Positions 1 through 21,724 of a DNA stretch of 64,000 nt are shown one piece after another. A program made the translations under genes and the position numbers. Below the pieces are notes generated by a model that was not told the origin of the DNA, made no database searches, and saw only the letters and a list, made by a program, of their open reading frames with translations. Source of the stretch: Lunularia cruciata (Eukaryota > Streptophyta > Marchantiopsida > Lunulariales > Lunulariaceae); NCBI GenBank assembly GCA_948567375.1, contig OX419755.1:5337001-5401000 (forward strand), in the 5' to 3' direction. Each line of letters begins with the position of its first letter. Position 1 is the stretch's first letter.

Positions 1-1
1 T

Positions 2-138
2 GACCAGCAATTCCTAGCGATGCCAACTTCGTGTAGGCGAGCTGCAACCTGCAACCTGCAACCCGGGCATGTCCTCACCACCGTTTCGTTGACCGGCGAT
101 TACTAGCAATTCCGGCTTCATGCAGGCATGTTGCAGCC
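2..138. repeat. Imperfect tandem duplication upstream of ITPK4
   Basis: Two diverged copies of a segment of about 48 bp, at 2-49 and 91-138, share the pattern gaccRgcRattNctagc, then ttcNtgNaggc and a tgcaRcc run. The direct repeat gcaacct follows the first copy. The segment lies 190-320 bp upstream of the kinase start codon, so it is promoter or 5' flanking DNA. I see no clear TATA box or coding frame in 1-325. Confidence 0.55.
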
Positions 139-325
139 TGCAATGCGAGCCGTGGCCCCGGCGTTTTGAGTTCCCGAGGACAGGTTCTTACGAGCTACTC
201 CACTCCGCCCGAATGTCTTCGATTGCGAACTTGAATGCGTGAGGCTGATTCGAGTTTGTCAGGCATGCCGCCAGCGTCCATCCTGATCCGTTGTTGACTG
301 CTTTGGTTTTGCGATTTCGAGAGAG

Positions 326-10016
<9,691 letters not shown>

Positions 10017-11436
10017 TTCAGGGATTCCTCATTATATAACTACTTCCTCCTTCCTTAGCATAGAAAGCTTAATTCTTAAAAGAACAGAAGAAAACCGTGA
10101 GAAGTAGATGGAGACTACTGATTACCACAATAGGTTCTGCCAGCACTCGTTTATTGCTTCGTTACATTTTCCTGCTAATGAACACCAGAATCCGCATTGG
10201 CTGGCAGTAGAATGATCACAGCTTTCACGAGTGTCATTAGGAGTACCTTCACATGGAGCTAATCATTGTCGCTGCTGCTGCACTAGGCAGTAGCAGAAAC
10301 ATGAGCAGATTGATGTTGTAGAAGATCAGTCTCAAACACCCCTCTTCTCCCTACACGTTAGTTACATTTTCGAACTTTAGGTTATTTGAGAGAACGAAAT
10401 TAGTATTGAAGCTGCTAACGGAAGGTTTCAAAGACACTCGGAAACATGAAGGGTTTATCTAGTTCTTTTCAAGCACAATGCTTAGAAGTTGTTTTTCTTC
10501 CTAACTTCCATTGCTTCAGTTTCCATGAGTAGTTCAATGAGTTGTTTAGGTCGATGTAGCGTGTAGTATTCTTAGTGAAAAAATCTCAATACAGTTCTAT
10601 CGGGACTTGGTCCTCTTCTTTCTATTCTTCTCCTCAATTGAATGTCCAGGTTGTCAATTCTGACTAATAGATTCGGTGAATAGCGAAACCATGTCCCAAA
10701 TTACTTCATACTGCATAATCTTCAGCAAAATGGATAAGTAATAGTCAATGTCCGCAATTCTCTGTCAAAGTAAGGAGTATTTATTACACTAGCAGATTCA
10801 ACATAATAGATACGTTGGTATACAAAGTCTAATTACTGAGTTATTGTGTAGTGCTTCAAAGATCTCGTTGTACAAACATAAGCAGTCCAATAGAATCATT
10901 GTGATAAACATGCGGGAGGAAACTGATCTATAGGAAGTCAGAATTATATTAAGTGATTCGTTCACATATTTCTTGAAAGAAGTTTCATATTTCTATACAT
11001 ACTGTCGCATGCCTCGTTAACTTTATCATTTCTTGTATTGGACAAGTCGAACTAAAGACGCAGATATTTATTTGTGTTTACTTTGGAGAAGCTAGCGTAA
11101 TAAACTATGGATATGGATTTGTGGATATTGCCTAATGTAGTGATTATGCTGTGCCATAATATAGAAAACTCACACATGTAACATTGACATCATTAATTTC
11201 TAATCTGAAATATATTCTAATGTTGATAGCTGAGTGAAATCTAACATTTTTAATTCATAAATTAACACACAATAAAGAAATAATGGTGGCTAATTTGATA
11301 TATATGCTAAATTTGACCCTTAGAACTTAACACTTAAGGTTCACGTGTCCTCTCACATTAAAAAACGATTTTAGTGTCTTAGAAAACTAGTCACTTTTAT
11401 TAAGCCACAAATATTGGGCAGTTGAGAGAGAGTTTA

Positions 11437-11438
<2 letters not shown>

Positions 11439-11489
<51 letters not shown>

Positions 11490-11548
11490 TATCCAATAAA
11501 TATAAATAAATAAATTTAGGGTTGATAAATCCTAAATTCAAATCAACC

Positions 11549-11580
<32 letters not shown>

Positions 11581-11603
11581 TTATTTATTTATTGGGTAAC
11601 AAT
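11439..11603. repeat. AT microsatellites in an inverted-repeat context
   Basis: Two (AT)n tracts (11439-11487 and 11549-11576) enclose tatccaataaatata and tttatttattgggta, which are near-complementary inverted copies, around an inner ttaggg/cctaaa pair. The whole segment can fold back and looks like a small AT-rich MITE or a hairpin expanded by slippage. Confidence 0.6.
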
Positions 11604-12121
11604 ATTTTTGTCAACTGACAAAGAAAACTAAACATATTTGGAACGAAGAATTGAGTAACCGTCCACATTCAAGGAAGTTGTTAGTGGGAAATTGTTATTT
11701 CATTGATGTAGAAGAAAAAGTAATAGTAATTTTAGTTTCATGAGGAGACATTTAATAATAATGATTATGTTTTCCCCACATTTAACAAAGAAGTAATAAT
11801 AAAAATTTCAATGGCTTATCTTATAGATGAAATTTGGTACAACAAATCTAGACTAATATGCACTAGATTTGGAAAACATTCTTAGAGAAACTAAGCTGAA
11901 TATATGAAAGAAATACTAAAAGTGTGATTTACAAAGTTGAAATCTCAAAGAAATGATCATTAAAAAAAATGAAACTTTGAAAACAAGACAAAGTAATTTA
12001 ATAAGCAAAAATGGTATTTGAAATTCATGAAAGTCTTCGTATTGTAAGTCTTCTAATTGTAAGCCTCAATCAAATGTAATTTTGAGTACTATGTAAGTGC
12101 TATTGAACCTAGTTATTTTTA

Positions 12122-12173
12122 TCATTGTTTGTGTAGGTGTTCATTCTAGAATAAACACCTACACAAACAATGA
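12122..12173. repeat. 52-bp near-perfect palindrome
   Basis: Arms beginning tcattgtttgtgtaggtg are reverse complements with one mismatch, meeting at the palindromic centre attctagaat. There is no loop. No gene is adjacent. Confidence 0.85.
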
Positions 12174-13321
12174 GAAGTTATACAACAAATCCACCATGTA
12201 AGCAATTCATAGTCTATCAAGAATTCATCTTCATCCGCATCTAAATAATTAGTTGAATTTTATGCTCTTCAAAATCTTTGTAATATTTCTCTTGTAATAT
12301 TGTTTATAAAAGACAATATTACCATTATAAATCAAGATATATAACATTGGGAGACTTTCTTGTGACCTAGTTTGAACTCATTTTGGCACTCATTGTGATT
12401 ATCTTGACTGTCACATTACCCATGACAACTTCAATATCTTTGTCTCTATCTAAGAAAGAGTTGCCTCGCTTTGCTCACATCAAGACAATCTCACTCTCTC
12501 ATGTTCTTTCAGACATTTCCTCTAAATGTAAATTAGGGATTATAAAATCTGAGTTTTTTAGATATAGACAAATATGTAATTCCAAAAAGTCATTCCTTTC
12601 AGCTTGTAGGAAATTTATAAATAGCTTTATCTTTGAACATTACACTCTTCATATGATCCAGAAATTTTTTTGCTCTTGTCTTACAAATGGAAAAAGATAT
12701 CAATGGTTTTCATGTGCTTAATATATATAGAGATTTAAGAACATCCGTTCTTTCTGCCAAGCGGGGAGCTCCAGTTCGAGCACACTATTAGTTTTTACTG
12801 TAGGCTTGTTTACCGTACTGGTGATCAAGACTTATTCTTGACTTTTTATTTAGGACTGGTCAGAATAACTTCTGTTCTCATATACATATATACATGTCTC
12901 ATGTTTGACGCATCACTCATTCTCAAATCTGTGACTATCCACTCTCCTCCCCTTCGCCCCAACTCACATTTGTTGTTTTGCTTCATGGTTCCCTTGTATG
13001 TGTTCTGAACAGTTTGTCATTTTCAGTTACCCCAAAATGGTTTATTTTTTATTTGTAGGTCTTCAATTACAGTTTGTTTATTACATTCCTACATTACTTC
13101 GCATTTTGGTATCTATTCTCTCATGTTGATCAAGATACATTGATATAAGTAGAGTAATAAGTAGCATAGCTACAATGATATGTAGCGGTATACTCTATCC
13201 AGTCTATTGAGTTATAGTGAATCCCTCCTGGAGTTAGTCTCCACAACATCTTTGTTTTGAGCCTTTTAACTGCTCACACAAATTGAATACCCCTTTTGTT
13301 GATCGGCTGACATGTGGCACC

Positions 13322-13416
13322 TGTTAGAAAATACAGTCCCAAGGGACCTCTCGCAATAGCACATCATAAGGCCCATTAAACATAAATCAGAGGACTAACA
13401 AGAAATAACATGGTTC
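13322..13416 (-). repeat. Truncated 3' LTR of the second copia element
   Basis: About 95 bp starting tgttagaaaatacag match 16875-16969 with only a few differences. The match ends where the reverse transcriptase coding sequence begins, which marks a deletion junction. Confidence 0.85.
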
Positions 13417-14517
13417 ACCTACTCACCATACTCACAACATATGAGATGTCAGGTCTAGTGCAGACCATAGTATACATCAAACTCCCAATAACACTAGCAT
13501 AAGGAATATTGGACATAAGCAATACTTTCCTCTCCTCCTCATTTGATTGACATTGCTCCAATGATATCATGAAATGACTTTCCATTGGAGTGTTCACTAG
13601 TTTTGCTTTCTCCATGCCAAACCGAGCAAGCAATTTTTCCAAATATCTCCTTTGAGATATCCATAAATTTCCCTTGCTCTTGTCCCGGTGGATTTCAATC
13701 CCAAGTACCCTCTTTGAAGAACCCAAGTCCTTCATATCAAACTCCTTACCAAGTTGTGCTTTCAATTTCTCCACCTCAACCATATCCTTTGCAGTAATAA
13801 GCATATCATCCACATATAGTACCAAGATGATTAAATCAAATACTCTAGGTCTATGTAGCTTCTTGAGGTACACACAAAAATCTGATTCACTTCTGTTTTA
13901 TCCTTACTTCAACATGAAAGCATCAAATTTCATGTACCAAAGTCTTGGACTTTGCTTTAGTCCATATAAAGACTTTTGTAACTTGCAAACCAGGTTCTGG
14001 TTCCTTGGTACCACAAAACCTTCAGGTTGATGCATGTAAATCTCCTCCTCCAATTCTCCATATAAAAAAGCAGTTGTAACATCTAGTTGCTCCAACTCCA
14101 AGTCATGCAATGCAACTTTTGCCAATAGTGCATGAATTGAAGAGATTTTTACCACTTGTGAAAAAATCTCATTGAAGTCAATACCTTCTTTTTGGCTGTA
14201 ACCCTTTGCTTTCAGCCTTGCTTTGTATCTATCTCCACCTGATTTTGGAAGTCCTTCTCTCTTCCGGAATATCCATCTGCAACCAATTGCCTTCTTTCCC
14301 ATAGGCAATTTTTCAAGTCTCCAAGTTTGGTTTTGGCCAAAGACTTCATCTCCTCTTCCATTGCATAATGCCACTTTTGACACTCTTGATCTTGCATTGC
14401 CTCTTCATATGAAGAAGGCTCACCATTCTCCATAAGAAGAGCATAAGCTACAAATGAATCATCAAATCTCTTTGGAGGCCTTCTATCCCTATTTGGATAC
14501 CTACGTTCATGAATCAC
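13415..14517 (-). pseudogene. pol: Reverse transcriptase region of the second copia element
   Basis: Minus-strand frames at 14517-14212, 14383-13904 and 13873-13415 together carry RT motifs: CRWIFRKREG, YKARLKAKGYSQKEGID, LDVTTAFLYGELEEEIYM, LYGLKQSPRLWY and the catalytic LYVDDMLI. The last frame ends at RPDISYVVSMVSR, the usual position just before RNase H, where the deletion joins the LTR remnant. Frame changes near 13890 and 14250 break the coding sequence. Confidence 0.88.
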
Positions 14518-15334
14518 TTATGGGCTTTGCTCTTCTAATGGTTCACTTGGTAGATCTACATGAGGTGAAAAGTCTTCATTTCCAAGATCAATATCTATCG
14601 TAACAAAATCTGACTGAATTTGTTTTCTCTTTTCTTTTGCTATAGTTATAGTCTTCATTGTACTAGTCTCATCAAAAACTACATTCCTACTCACAACAAG
14701 CCAACACCTTTCTGGATCCCATAATCTATATCCCTTTGTATCCTTCTCATATCCCAAGAATATACATTTTCTTGATTTAGGATCTAACTTTGTCCTTTGT
14801 TCTTGTTGAATTTGAATATGCTATGCATCCAAATACTCTAAGTGAAGAGTAATCAACATGCCTACCTGTCCATTTTTCCAGAGGTGTCTTACACTCTATA
14901 GCAATAAAGGGATAAATTTTTACCAAATGACAAGCCATATTTATAGCTTCTGCCCAAAAACTCTTCTCCAATCCGGCGTTGCTTAACATACTTCTTGCTT
15001 TCTCCAAGAGTGTACGATTTATCCGCTCTGCCACACCATTTTTTTGAGGAGTACCCGGTATGGTAAAGTGATGGATTATCCCTTCACTCTTACAATATCT
15101 ATCAAACTCTCTAGATTTGTACTCTCCACCATTATCAGATCTCAAACACTTCACTTTCCTTCCAATTTTTTTCTCCATCATCATCTTCCATTTTTTAAAG
15201 AGAGAGAAGACCTCTGATTTTTGCTTCATGGTGTAGACCCATACTCTCCTAGAGTAATCATCAACCAAAGATACAAAATATAATGCTTCAGATTTTGAAG
15301 CTATAGGTGCAGGGCCCCAAACATCAGAATGCAC
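14518..15334 (-). pseudogene. pol: Integrase region of the second copia element
   Basis: The minus-strand frame from 15334 starts MHSDVWGPAPIAS and contains VDDYSRRVWVY, LRSDNGGEY and KNGVAERINRTLLEKARSML, the D,D-35-E core of a copia integrase, followed by RVFGCIAY. The frame 14757-14518 continues with GYRLWDPE, typical of the integrase C-terminal GKGYRLYDP motif, into the linker to RT. There is a frame change near 14770. Confidence 0.87.
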
Positions 15335-15870
15335 ATAGTCTAAAATTCACTTTGTGCAATGAACTCCTATGGAAAAGCTTACCCTCCGTTGCTTTCCTAT
15401 TACACAATGCTCACAAAATTTTTAACTTACAACTTTTAAGGCCTTTGAGAAGCTGTTGCTTGGACAATTCCCTTAGACCCCTTTCACTCATATGACCCAC
15501 ACGGAGGTGCCATAACTGAGTAAGATCTTTGGGATCTTCATTTTCAGAAATAGTAATTGCCACTCCTATAGTGATGGTCTATCCAAGAAGCTCATAAAGG
15601 TTTCCTATCTTCTTGCCCTTCATTACAGCCAATGCTCCTTTTGATACCTTGAGTGTTCTATTTTCTGCTCCTCCAACCATTTGAGTTCAAAGTGCCTAGT
15701 GATATCAAATTCTTCCTTAACTCAGGAACATGCCTCACATCAGCAAGAGTCCTCACAATACCATCAAACATCTTAATGTGTATTGTACCAATGCCAATAG
15801 CCTTGCAAGCTATGTTGTTCCCCATTATTACAAATACTCCATTGAATGATTTGTACTCATGAAACCACTC

Positions 15871-16777
15871 CTAACTTAGAAACATATGGTAAGAGCAACC
15901 TGAGTCCAATATCCATGACTCCTCAAATTGATATTTGTCTTGGGTAACACATAGAACATCATCCACAACTCCAGATGACTCAACAATGCTTGCTTGATCT
16001 GAAAGTTGACCTTTATCCTTGTTGGACTCAAGCCTCTTGTTGTTACAATCCTTCTTGAAATGTCCAACCTTCCCACAAATCCAGCACCTGCCTTTGAAAC
16101 CTCCAATTCTAGACTTGGATCTTGATTTACTCTTGATCTGATCTCTCTCTCTTGTCCTTCCTATGATAAATAGAGCCTCTGAATTTGTCTTCTCTTGGTT
16201 GGGTCTTTTTTGCATCTCATTGGACAATAATGCTGAAGTGACCTCCTCATAGTTTATATCATCCTTCCCATATAGAAGAGTTGTGACCAGATGCTCATAT
16301 GATGGAGAAAGTGAAGTCAATAACAACAATGCCTTATCCTCCTCTTCTAACTTAACCTCTATGCTCATCAACTCACAAATGATTTTGTTGAAAGCATTGA
16401 GGTGCTCCATAATAGTTTGGCCTTCCTTCATCCTGACATATACAACTTTTTTTTAAGAAGCAGTCTGTTTGTCAAAGACTTGGTCATATAAAGATTCTCC
16501 AGTTTGACCCATATTTTTGGTGTAGATTCCTCATTCATAACATTGTATAGCACTTCATCGACAAGGTTCAACTTAATAGTGCTTATAGCTCTCAAATCTG
16601 CATCTTCATCTTCCCCATCCTCATCACTTTTGTCCTCCGTTTTCTTCTTCAGTGCTCTATGCAGTCCTTGCTGGACAAGAAGGTACTTCATCTTCAGTTG
16701 CCAAAGTCCAAATTTTTTTTCCCATCAAACTCCTCCACTGCAAATTTAGCATTTGATATGGATATCATCCCTTCCAT
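15871..16777 (-). pseudogene. gag: gag and protease region of the second copia element
   Basis: Gag starts at an ATG at 16777 (MEGMISISNAKFAVEEFDG), is broken by stops near 16690, continues to 16428, and shifts frame into 16431-15871. That frame has the UBN2-type gag region (EHLNAFNKIICEL, LLTSLSPSYEHLV), the zinc knuckle CWICGKVGHFKKDC and the protease motif WILDSGCSYHM. The segment 15335-15870 holds weak remains of the integrase zinc domain and no long frame. Confidence 0.85.
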
Positions 16778-16860
16778 TGCTTTACTGTGGACTTGCTTCT
16801 GGACCCACTTGCCTGCACACTCAGATCTCAAGACCCTCTTTAGGACCAACTAAGCTCTAA

Positions 16861-16872
16861 GCTCTGATACCA
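16861..16872 (-). other. Primer binding site, initiator tRNA-Met type
   Basis: On the minus strand TGGTATCAGAGC follows the LTR after two bases. This is the standard plant copia site, complementary to the 3' end of initiator tRNA-Met. Confidence 0.93.
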
Positions 16873-16874
16873 AT

Positions 16875-17334
16875 TGTTAGAAAATACAGTCCCAAGGGAC
16901 CTCTCGCAATAGCACATCATAAGGCACATTAAACATAAATCAGAGGACTAATAGGAAATAACGTGGTTCACTCCCTTTCCCGGAAGCTACCTCCATGGCT
17001 GAAACAGGCTCACACCAGCCTTTGAACCTTTATTTCCATTGCACATATGTATATATATATATATACAAACACAAGGATAGTCCCTATGCCATCCGTCTAA
17101 ACTCCTGAATATAGACTTGCACGACTTCATGAGTATTGACCACTCAAGATATCTAGTCACTTTAATACTCGACCTTAGAAGTGACTGAATATATATCTAA
17201 ACAAGTGATTGCCCATCATCCACATGATACAAAGTTCCCATCAGTAAAGGAGTTTCCATCAGTAAAGTTTTGCTCTTGCTCTTGATCAGGCAAGTCACTT
17301 ATAGCAAGCCAAACATAAAAACACCATCTCACCA
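16875..17334 (-). repeat. 5' LTR of the second copia element
   Basis: In plus-strand terms it starts tgttagaaaatac at 16875 and would end cacca at 17334, giving the canonical TG...CA. Only the first 95 bp can be compared with the truncated partner. The outer boundary rests on the TG...CA rule and the matching flank tggcacc. It contains an imperfect AT tract at 17050-17066. Confidence 0.72.
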
Positions 17335-17341
17335 TGGCACC

Positions 17342-18600
17342 ATCTTGCCCTATAGCTCTCCTTTCCTTCATCTCAAGGCCTTTCTGAGCACCCAAGGCCA
17401 TTCTTCCTTCAGAAACACTCTCCCCTCTCCTTTGCTTTTCACTCATTTAGGTCATCTTTCTTGCTTAGGTCATAGTGCATTCCCCGTCATGAGTTCCACC
17501 TTTGTGTGCCTGTCCGTTCTCCCTTATTCTTTCTCTCTAGCTCTCCGTTTGACACTCAAATAACTTTGCTCATTCCTTTGTTTCCTACTAACTCCTCTTG
17601 GGTTCTTCGTGGTTCGCTCTTTGGTGTTACTTGCTGCTAACACAAATAGACGTTGTCCTTGTAGGCATTTTCTAGGGATGTCTCGATTCACTCACACTCT
17701 CCTGATTTTAATCTTATTTTCTTTCTCTTGTTCACTATTTTGTTCATGGCTACATTCTACGTTCATCCGATTTTTGCTCTTGTGGGACCTTAAGCTCCAT
17801 TTGTTCATTTCTCTAGCCTTCCATTTATGTAACCTTCCACTGGTGGTTTATTATCTCATATGGCACTGCTGAAAGATGGCTGTTTATTATTTTGAGTGGT
17901 GCTGTTAGAAGCAACCGAGTTTGAGTTAGCACTCATGAGTTTTCGAGCAGAAACTTGGGATGAGGAGTACTGACAATTGCTTAGCTACTTTGGCACTGCT
18001 TGAGGCAATGATGAAGTCATTGGTGTTATCGTGGAGGTTTACTATGGCCACCTTCTCCTTCCTTCAGTTTTTTAGCGTCTCCGGACTCCAATGTCCATAG
18101 CATTGGGTGTGATACACTTTATATATCCTACCTCTTACGCTTTGCTCTAGTTACCCTCTTACATTTTGACCCGTTGCTGCAGCCACATCCTTCAAGCATT
18201 CTTGTTTTGTTCCACTCCTCCATTCCCCTACTATTTCACTCCCTAGTCTTTTCCCTTTGATCTTTGATTGCTTCCTGCCTTGGCCTCTTGTTTTTACAAT
18301 GTTCCTACCCCACTCTAGCCCATTTCTTCATCTTCATCCACGCATTGCATCCTGGTGTGCTCTTACATCATGTTTCTTTTTCCTCTCGCTATTGTTTGCA
18401 TTGCTGCTCTTGATTTCACTTTCTTTACTGGCAGACTCTTACATCAAGCTTTCTATTCCTTACTAACGTTGGCATTGCTGCTCTCGATTTCACGTTCTTT
18501 ATTATCCATTGGCAATACGATATTCTCAATTTGTTGCACTTATGCCTTTGTTGCATGTTACTTTCTACACATTTTACATTAGAGCTTTAATACTACTCTA
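17342..18600. other. Pyrimidine-rich region without recognisable gene
   Basis: The plus strand is rich in C and T. Several short open frames have low-complexity Ser/Leu/Phe translations and no motif. I see no LTR, TIR or RNA gene. Confidence 0.5.
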
Positions 18601-20388
18601 GCATTGTGATTCAAGTACATGTTGTTTATCGGATATGTGTACTTCATGATTTCTGGATAACCCGTTCCCAAAATGGCTTTTGCTCTCATATACCAATATA
18701 TAACATTGTATCTCATTTAGTGCTATCAAGATTTGCAAATGAGATCAAATACTCTAATCACCTAATCCAAGTGTTTTATATATAGTTTTAAAACTTCATA
18801 ACATTATCTTAAACCTTTGTACTCTTTTTTCAATTTATTTGTGTCATTTTGAGAGTTAATTTCAACTAAGATTAAGGAGATAGTTAAAAAATCTAAATAA
18901 CATTTGGAAAATTAGGATTTTCCTTTAATGATGAGATAATGATTATTGTTATAATAGATCTTCTATTTGTTGACCAATAAATATTTTTTATTGTAGAGTA
19001 TACTAGAAGATACCGTCATGATAGGTTTTATTACATTGTTATCTATAAGAGCTAAAGTTAATATTTATAAGTCTCTTAGTCTTTGCTCAATTATTCAAAT
19101 ATTTGATTAGACTAAAATGGATCACTATATACCATTGAAATGATAGGGACATAAATTATTTACATAATTTATAAATTTAATTATAGCTTAGTACCTTGAC
19201 TTTAGATGCATCCAAGTTTAAGTAAGATTTAATAAATATAAAATTAATCAAATCCAAATTAAGTTATAAGTTTATCTTCAACTAGTGGTAAGTACTCTAG
19301 ATTAAGTTCTCTCTCATATAGACTTTACTTCTCTACAGAATCTCTATTCACGCAATGAGAAAACACCACCTTCTTTTTAGACTAAAATAGATAGAAATTT
19401 GAAGCTTTATTCTTCACACTACTCTACATGGACTAGAAGCATTAAAAGTAAAACCCATAACATTTCAATGGAAAAACCAGCAATAAAAAATAGATGATAT
19501 ATTTTAAATAGTTGAAGATATTATTTATAGGGAATTTAACAGAATTTCCATATTAAGCATGATTAGTTAAATTTAATCATAGTTGGGATAGAGATGGCCT
19601 TAATTCTAAGGAAGTTGAAAAATTAAGTATCATTATTTTTGATTCTATTATATTGATTTTGTATTATTTTTAGGTGTTTGGTTTTGAGTAAAAAGTTGAG
19701 AATTCTTAAGTCCAGTATCATTTTTGGTTTGTATTTTTTTATAATTTAAATATAATTTATATGAAAAAATCCTTAATGTAATTATTGGGTCAAGATAAGA
19801 CCTTATGTTCATGAAATTATTCTGATGTATATGCATATTCCTTTAGATTTTCATTTTTATGAGTTTTGGTCTTGTAATGTGAGTTATTATCGTAATTAAT
19901 ACTCTTTATGTGTAACTAACTATTTCACAAGTATATAAACCAAGGATGAGGAAGTACTCATCATCTTTTGATTCACAACTATCTCTTTTTCATGGAACTC
20001 TCTAATGAATAATGGTTTGAGTTTTGGAAGTGCCTTGGAGTTTTAGCTTTGGAGGAGTGTGATGAAATTTGGTTCTTTGCCTTCTTAGTCCATGATGCGC
20101 TACCTTAATAGTCATAAGTTGACAAGTTGGTTCATAAGTCATATTTTTCATGCATATATATTTCATGACACAACATACATTATTATCATATACTATAGGA
20201 ACATAACTCGTATAGGAAACCACACATAAACTCTAAAGTACAATAATAATAAAAAAATCACAAATCTCCATGTAATCTACAAATAAAAAACTGGTTTCTC
20301 TCAAAAAGCAACACTTTAGTGAAGAAGATCTAGGTTACACTCATCAACTCTATCTACCATAGCTAAGAGCTCAAGATGCTCAACACAA

Positions 20389-20640
20389 CAGAAATGAGCT
20401 CTTTAAAGCTTCCCTTCAAGGTATACCGCTCCTTTAGTAAACCAAAGAGTCCAATCCTAAAAGCACATCCAACATTATTGATGGTACAAATGATGGTTCC
20501 AATAGTACAAATGAAATACATGATCACCACTAAGTAATCCATGAATGGCTACTGATACAATTATGACTACAAAGATAATCACTCAAGTATCATAGCAAGC
20601 TAGCTTAGGCATTGCAAATGTAATGAAAATTTTTCTGCAT
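20389..20640 (+). repeat. Direct repeat, copy 1
   Basis: It shares the ordered words taaagct, caaggtata, ctaagtaat, gatacaattatgac and aggcattgcaaat with copy 2 at 23128-23380, about 2.7 kb away. The copies are diverged. They could be the LTRs of a very old element or two copies of one dispersed repeat. Confidence 0.6.
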
Positions 20641-21676
20641 ATATATATATATATATTTTATCACTATAGAAACCATAGAACACTATAGAAACAAGATTTT
20701 TGTTCCCACAAAACCAAGATGAAACAAAAAATTCAAGGGTTTATAAATCTCCTCAAAAAGTGGCATAATGTATATTTGATACTACCCCAAGCTCATAGTG
20801 ACTTAGTTAATGACTTAGTTCTTATTGTATAGTTGTATTAGGGTTTAGGATACACATGTATATATAGATGTATACCATATATATATATATATGAGAGGAA
20901 TACCCTCTCTCTGTACATTCTTGCTTATCTTCCATGTCTGCTCTCTCACTCTCTCTTATGATCTGCTATGAATGATCTTGGAGTGTTTTTCTAGTCCTTG
21001 TATTCTTTGACAATGTAAGGTATCCTTATGTTGAACAATTGTTAAGTTTTCAAAGGCCATTGCTATCACTCTCTAAATTATCTCTACATAATGAGAACAT
21101 ACTCTCACCTACACATCAAGATCATCTAAGTCTAAATTTTTTATAGAATCATGATGGATGGCTATAGGTAAATTTAGATATCATCCAGAAGAAATAAGTA
21201 AGAAATAGGGAGAGATGAAAGCACCCATTCTCTCTCATCAAAATTATGCTTGACCAACAAATGTAATTATGAGTCCTAAATCAATCTAGTACCTCCTCTC
21301 AATAAGCATTGAAGATGAGGAAACTTATATGAGTGTAGGTGAATTTGGTCTAGGCTATCTACAAGGTTCACCATTGCCATGGGTGAAAAATCAACCACTC
21401 TTACTATTTGAGATTAACGCCAAACATCCAAAATACTATAAAAATAAGGTGTGTTGATAGTTAAATATCATCATAAGTACATTGTAATACCTCTCTAAGT
21501 ATGAGGTATATCCACCAAAGACATAGAAAATAAGCCCAAGATCCAACTCCAACCATATCTAATAACAAAATAGTCCCAATCCAAGACTATACTAGATGTG
21601 TGCTTGTGACCACTTTTGTGTGAGAATTACTTATCAAAGAGAATTTATCTAAAATAGATACTAGAGAAACTACTTG

Positions 21677-21724
21677 ACATATACTTTGGCATTTATAAAC
21701 TCATAAAGATGCCAAAGTATATGT
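21677..21724. repeat. Hairpin with 16-bp perfect arms
   Basis: acatatactttggcat (21677-21692) is the exact reverse complement of 21709-21724, separated by 16 nt. No gene is adjacent. Confidence 0.8.

Larger units (their letters stand above)
10017..13314. other. Region after ITPK4 without a recognisable gene
   Basis: The first few hundred bases are probably the ITPK4 3' UTR and downstream flank. The rest is AT-rich, with microsatellites and foldbacks listed separately. I see no domain, no convincing splice-linked exons and no RNA gene; the open frame at 12383-12721 lacks recognisable motifs. Confidence 0.6.
13322..17334 (-). mobile_element. Second Ty1/copia retrotransposon, internally deleted
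   Basis: Read on the minus strand: 5' LTR (17334-16875), PBS (16872-16861), gag, CCHC knuckle, protease, integrase, reverse transcriptase, then an abrupt junction at about 13416 to a 95-bp LTR remnant (13416-13322). RNase H, polypurine tract and most of the 3' LTR are missing. A 7-bp direct repeat, tggcacc, flanks the element (13315-13321 and 17335-17341); copia duplications are normally 5 bp, so the outer end at 17334 is a good but not certain call. Several frameshifts make it non-functional. Confidence 0.88.
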
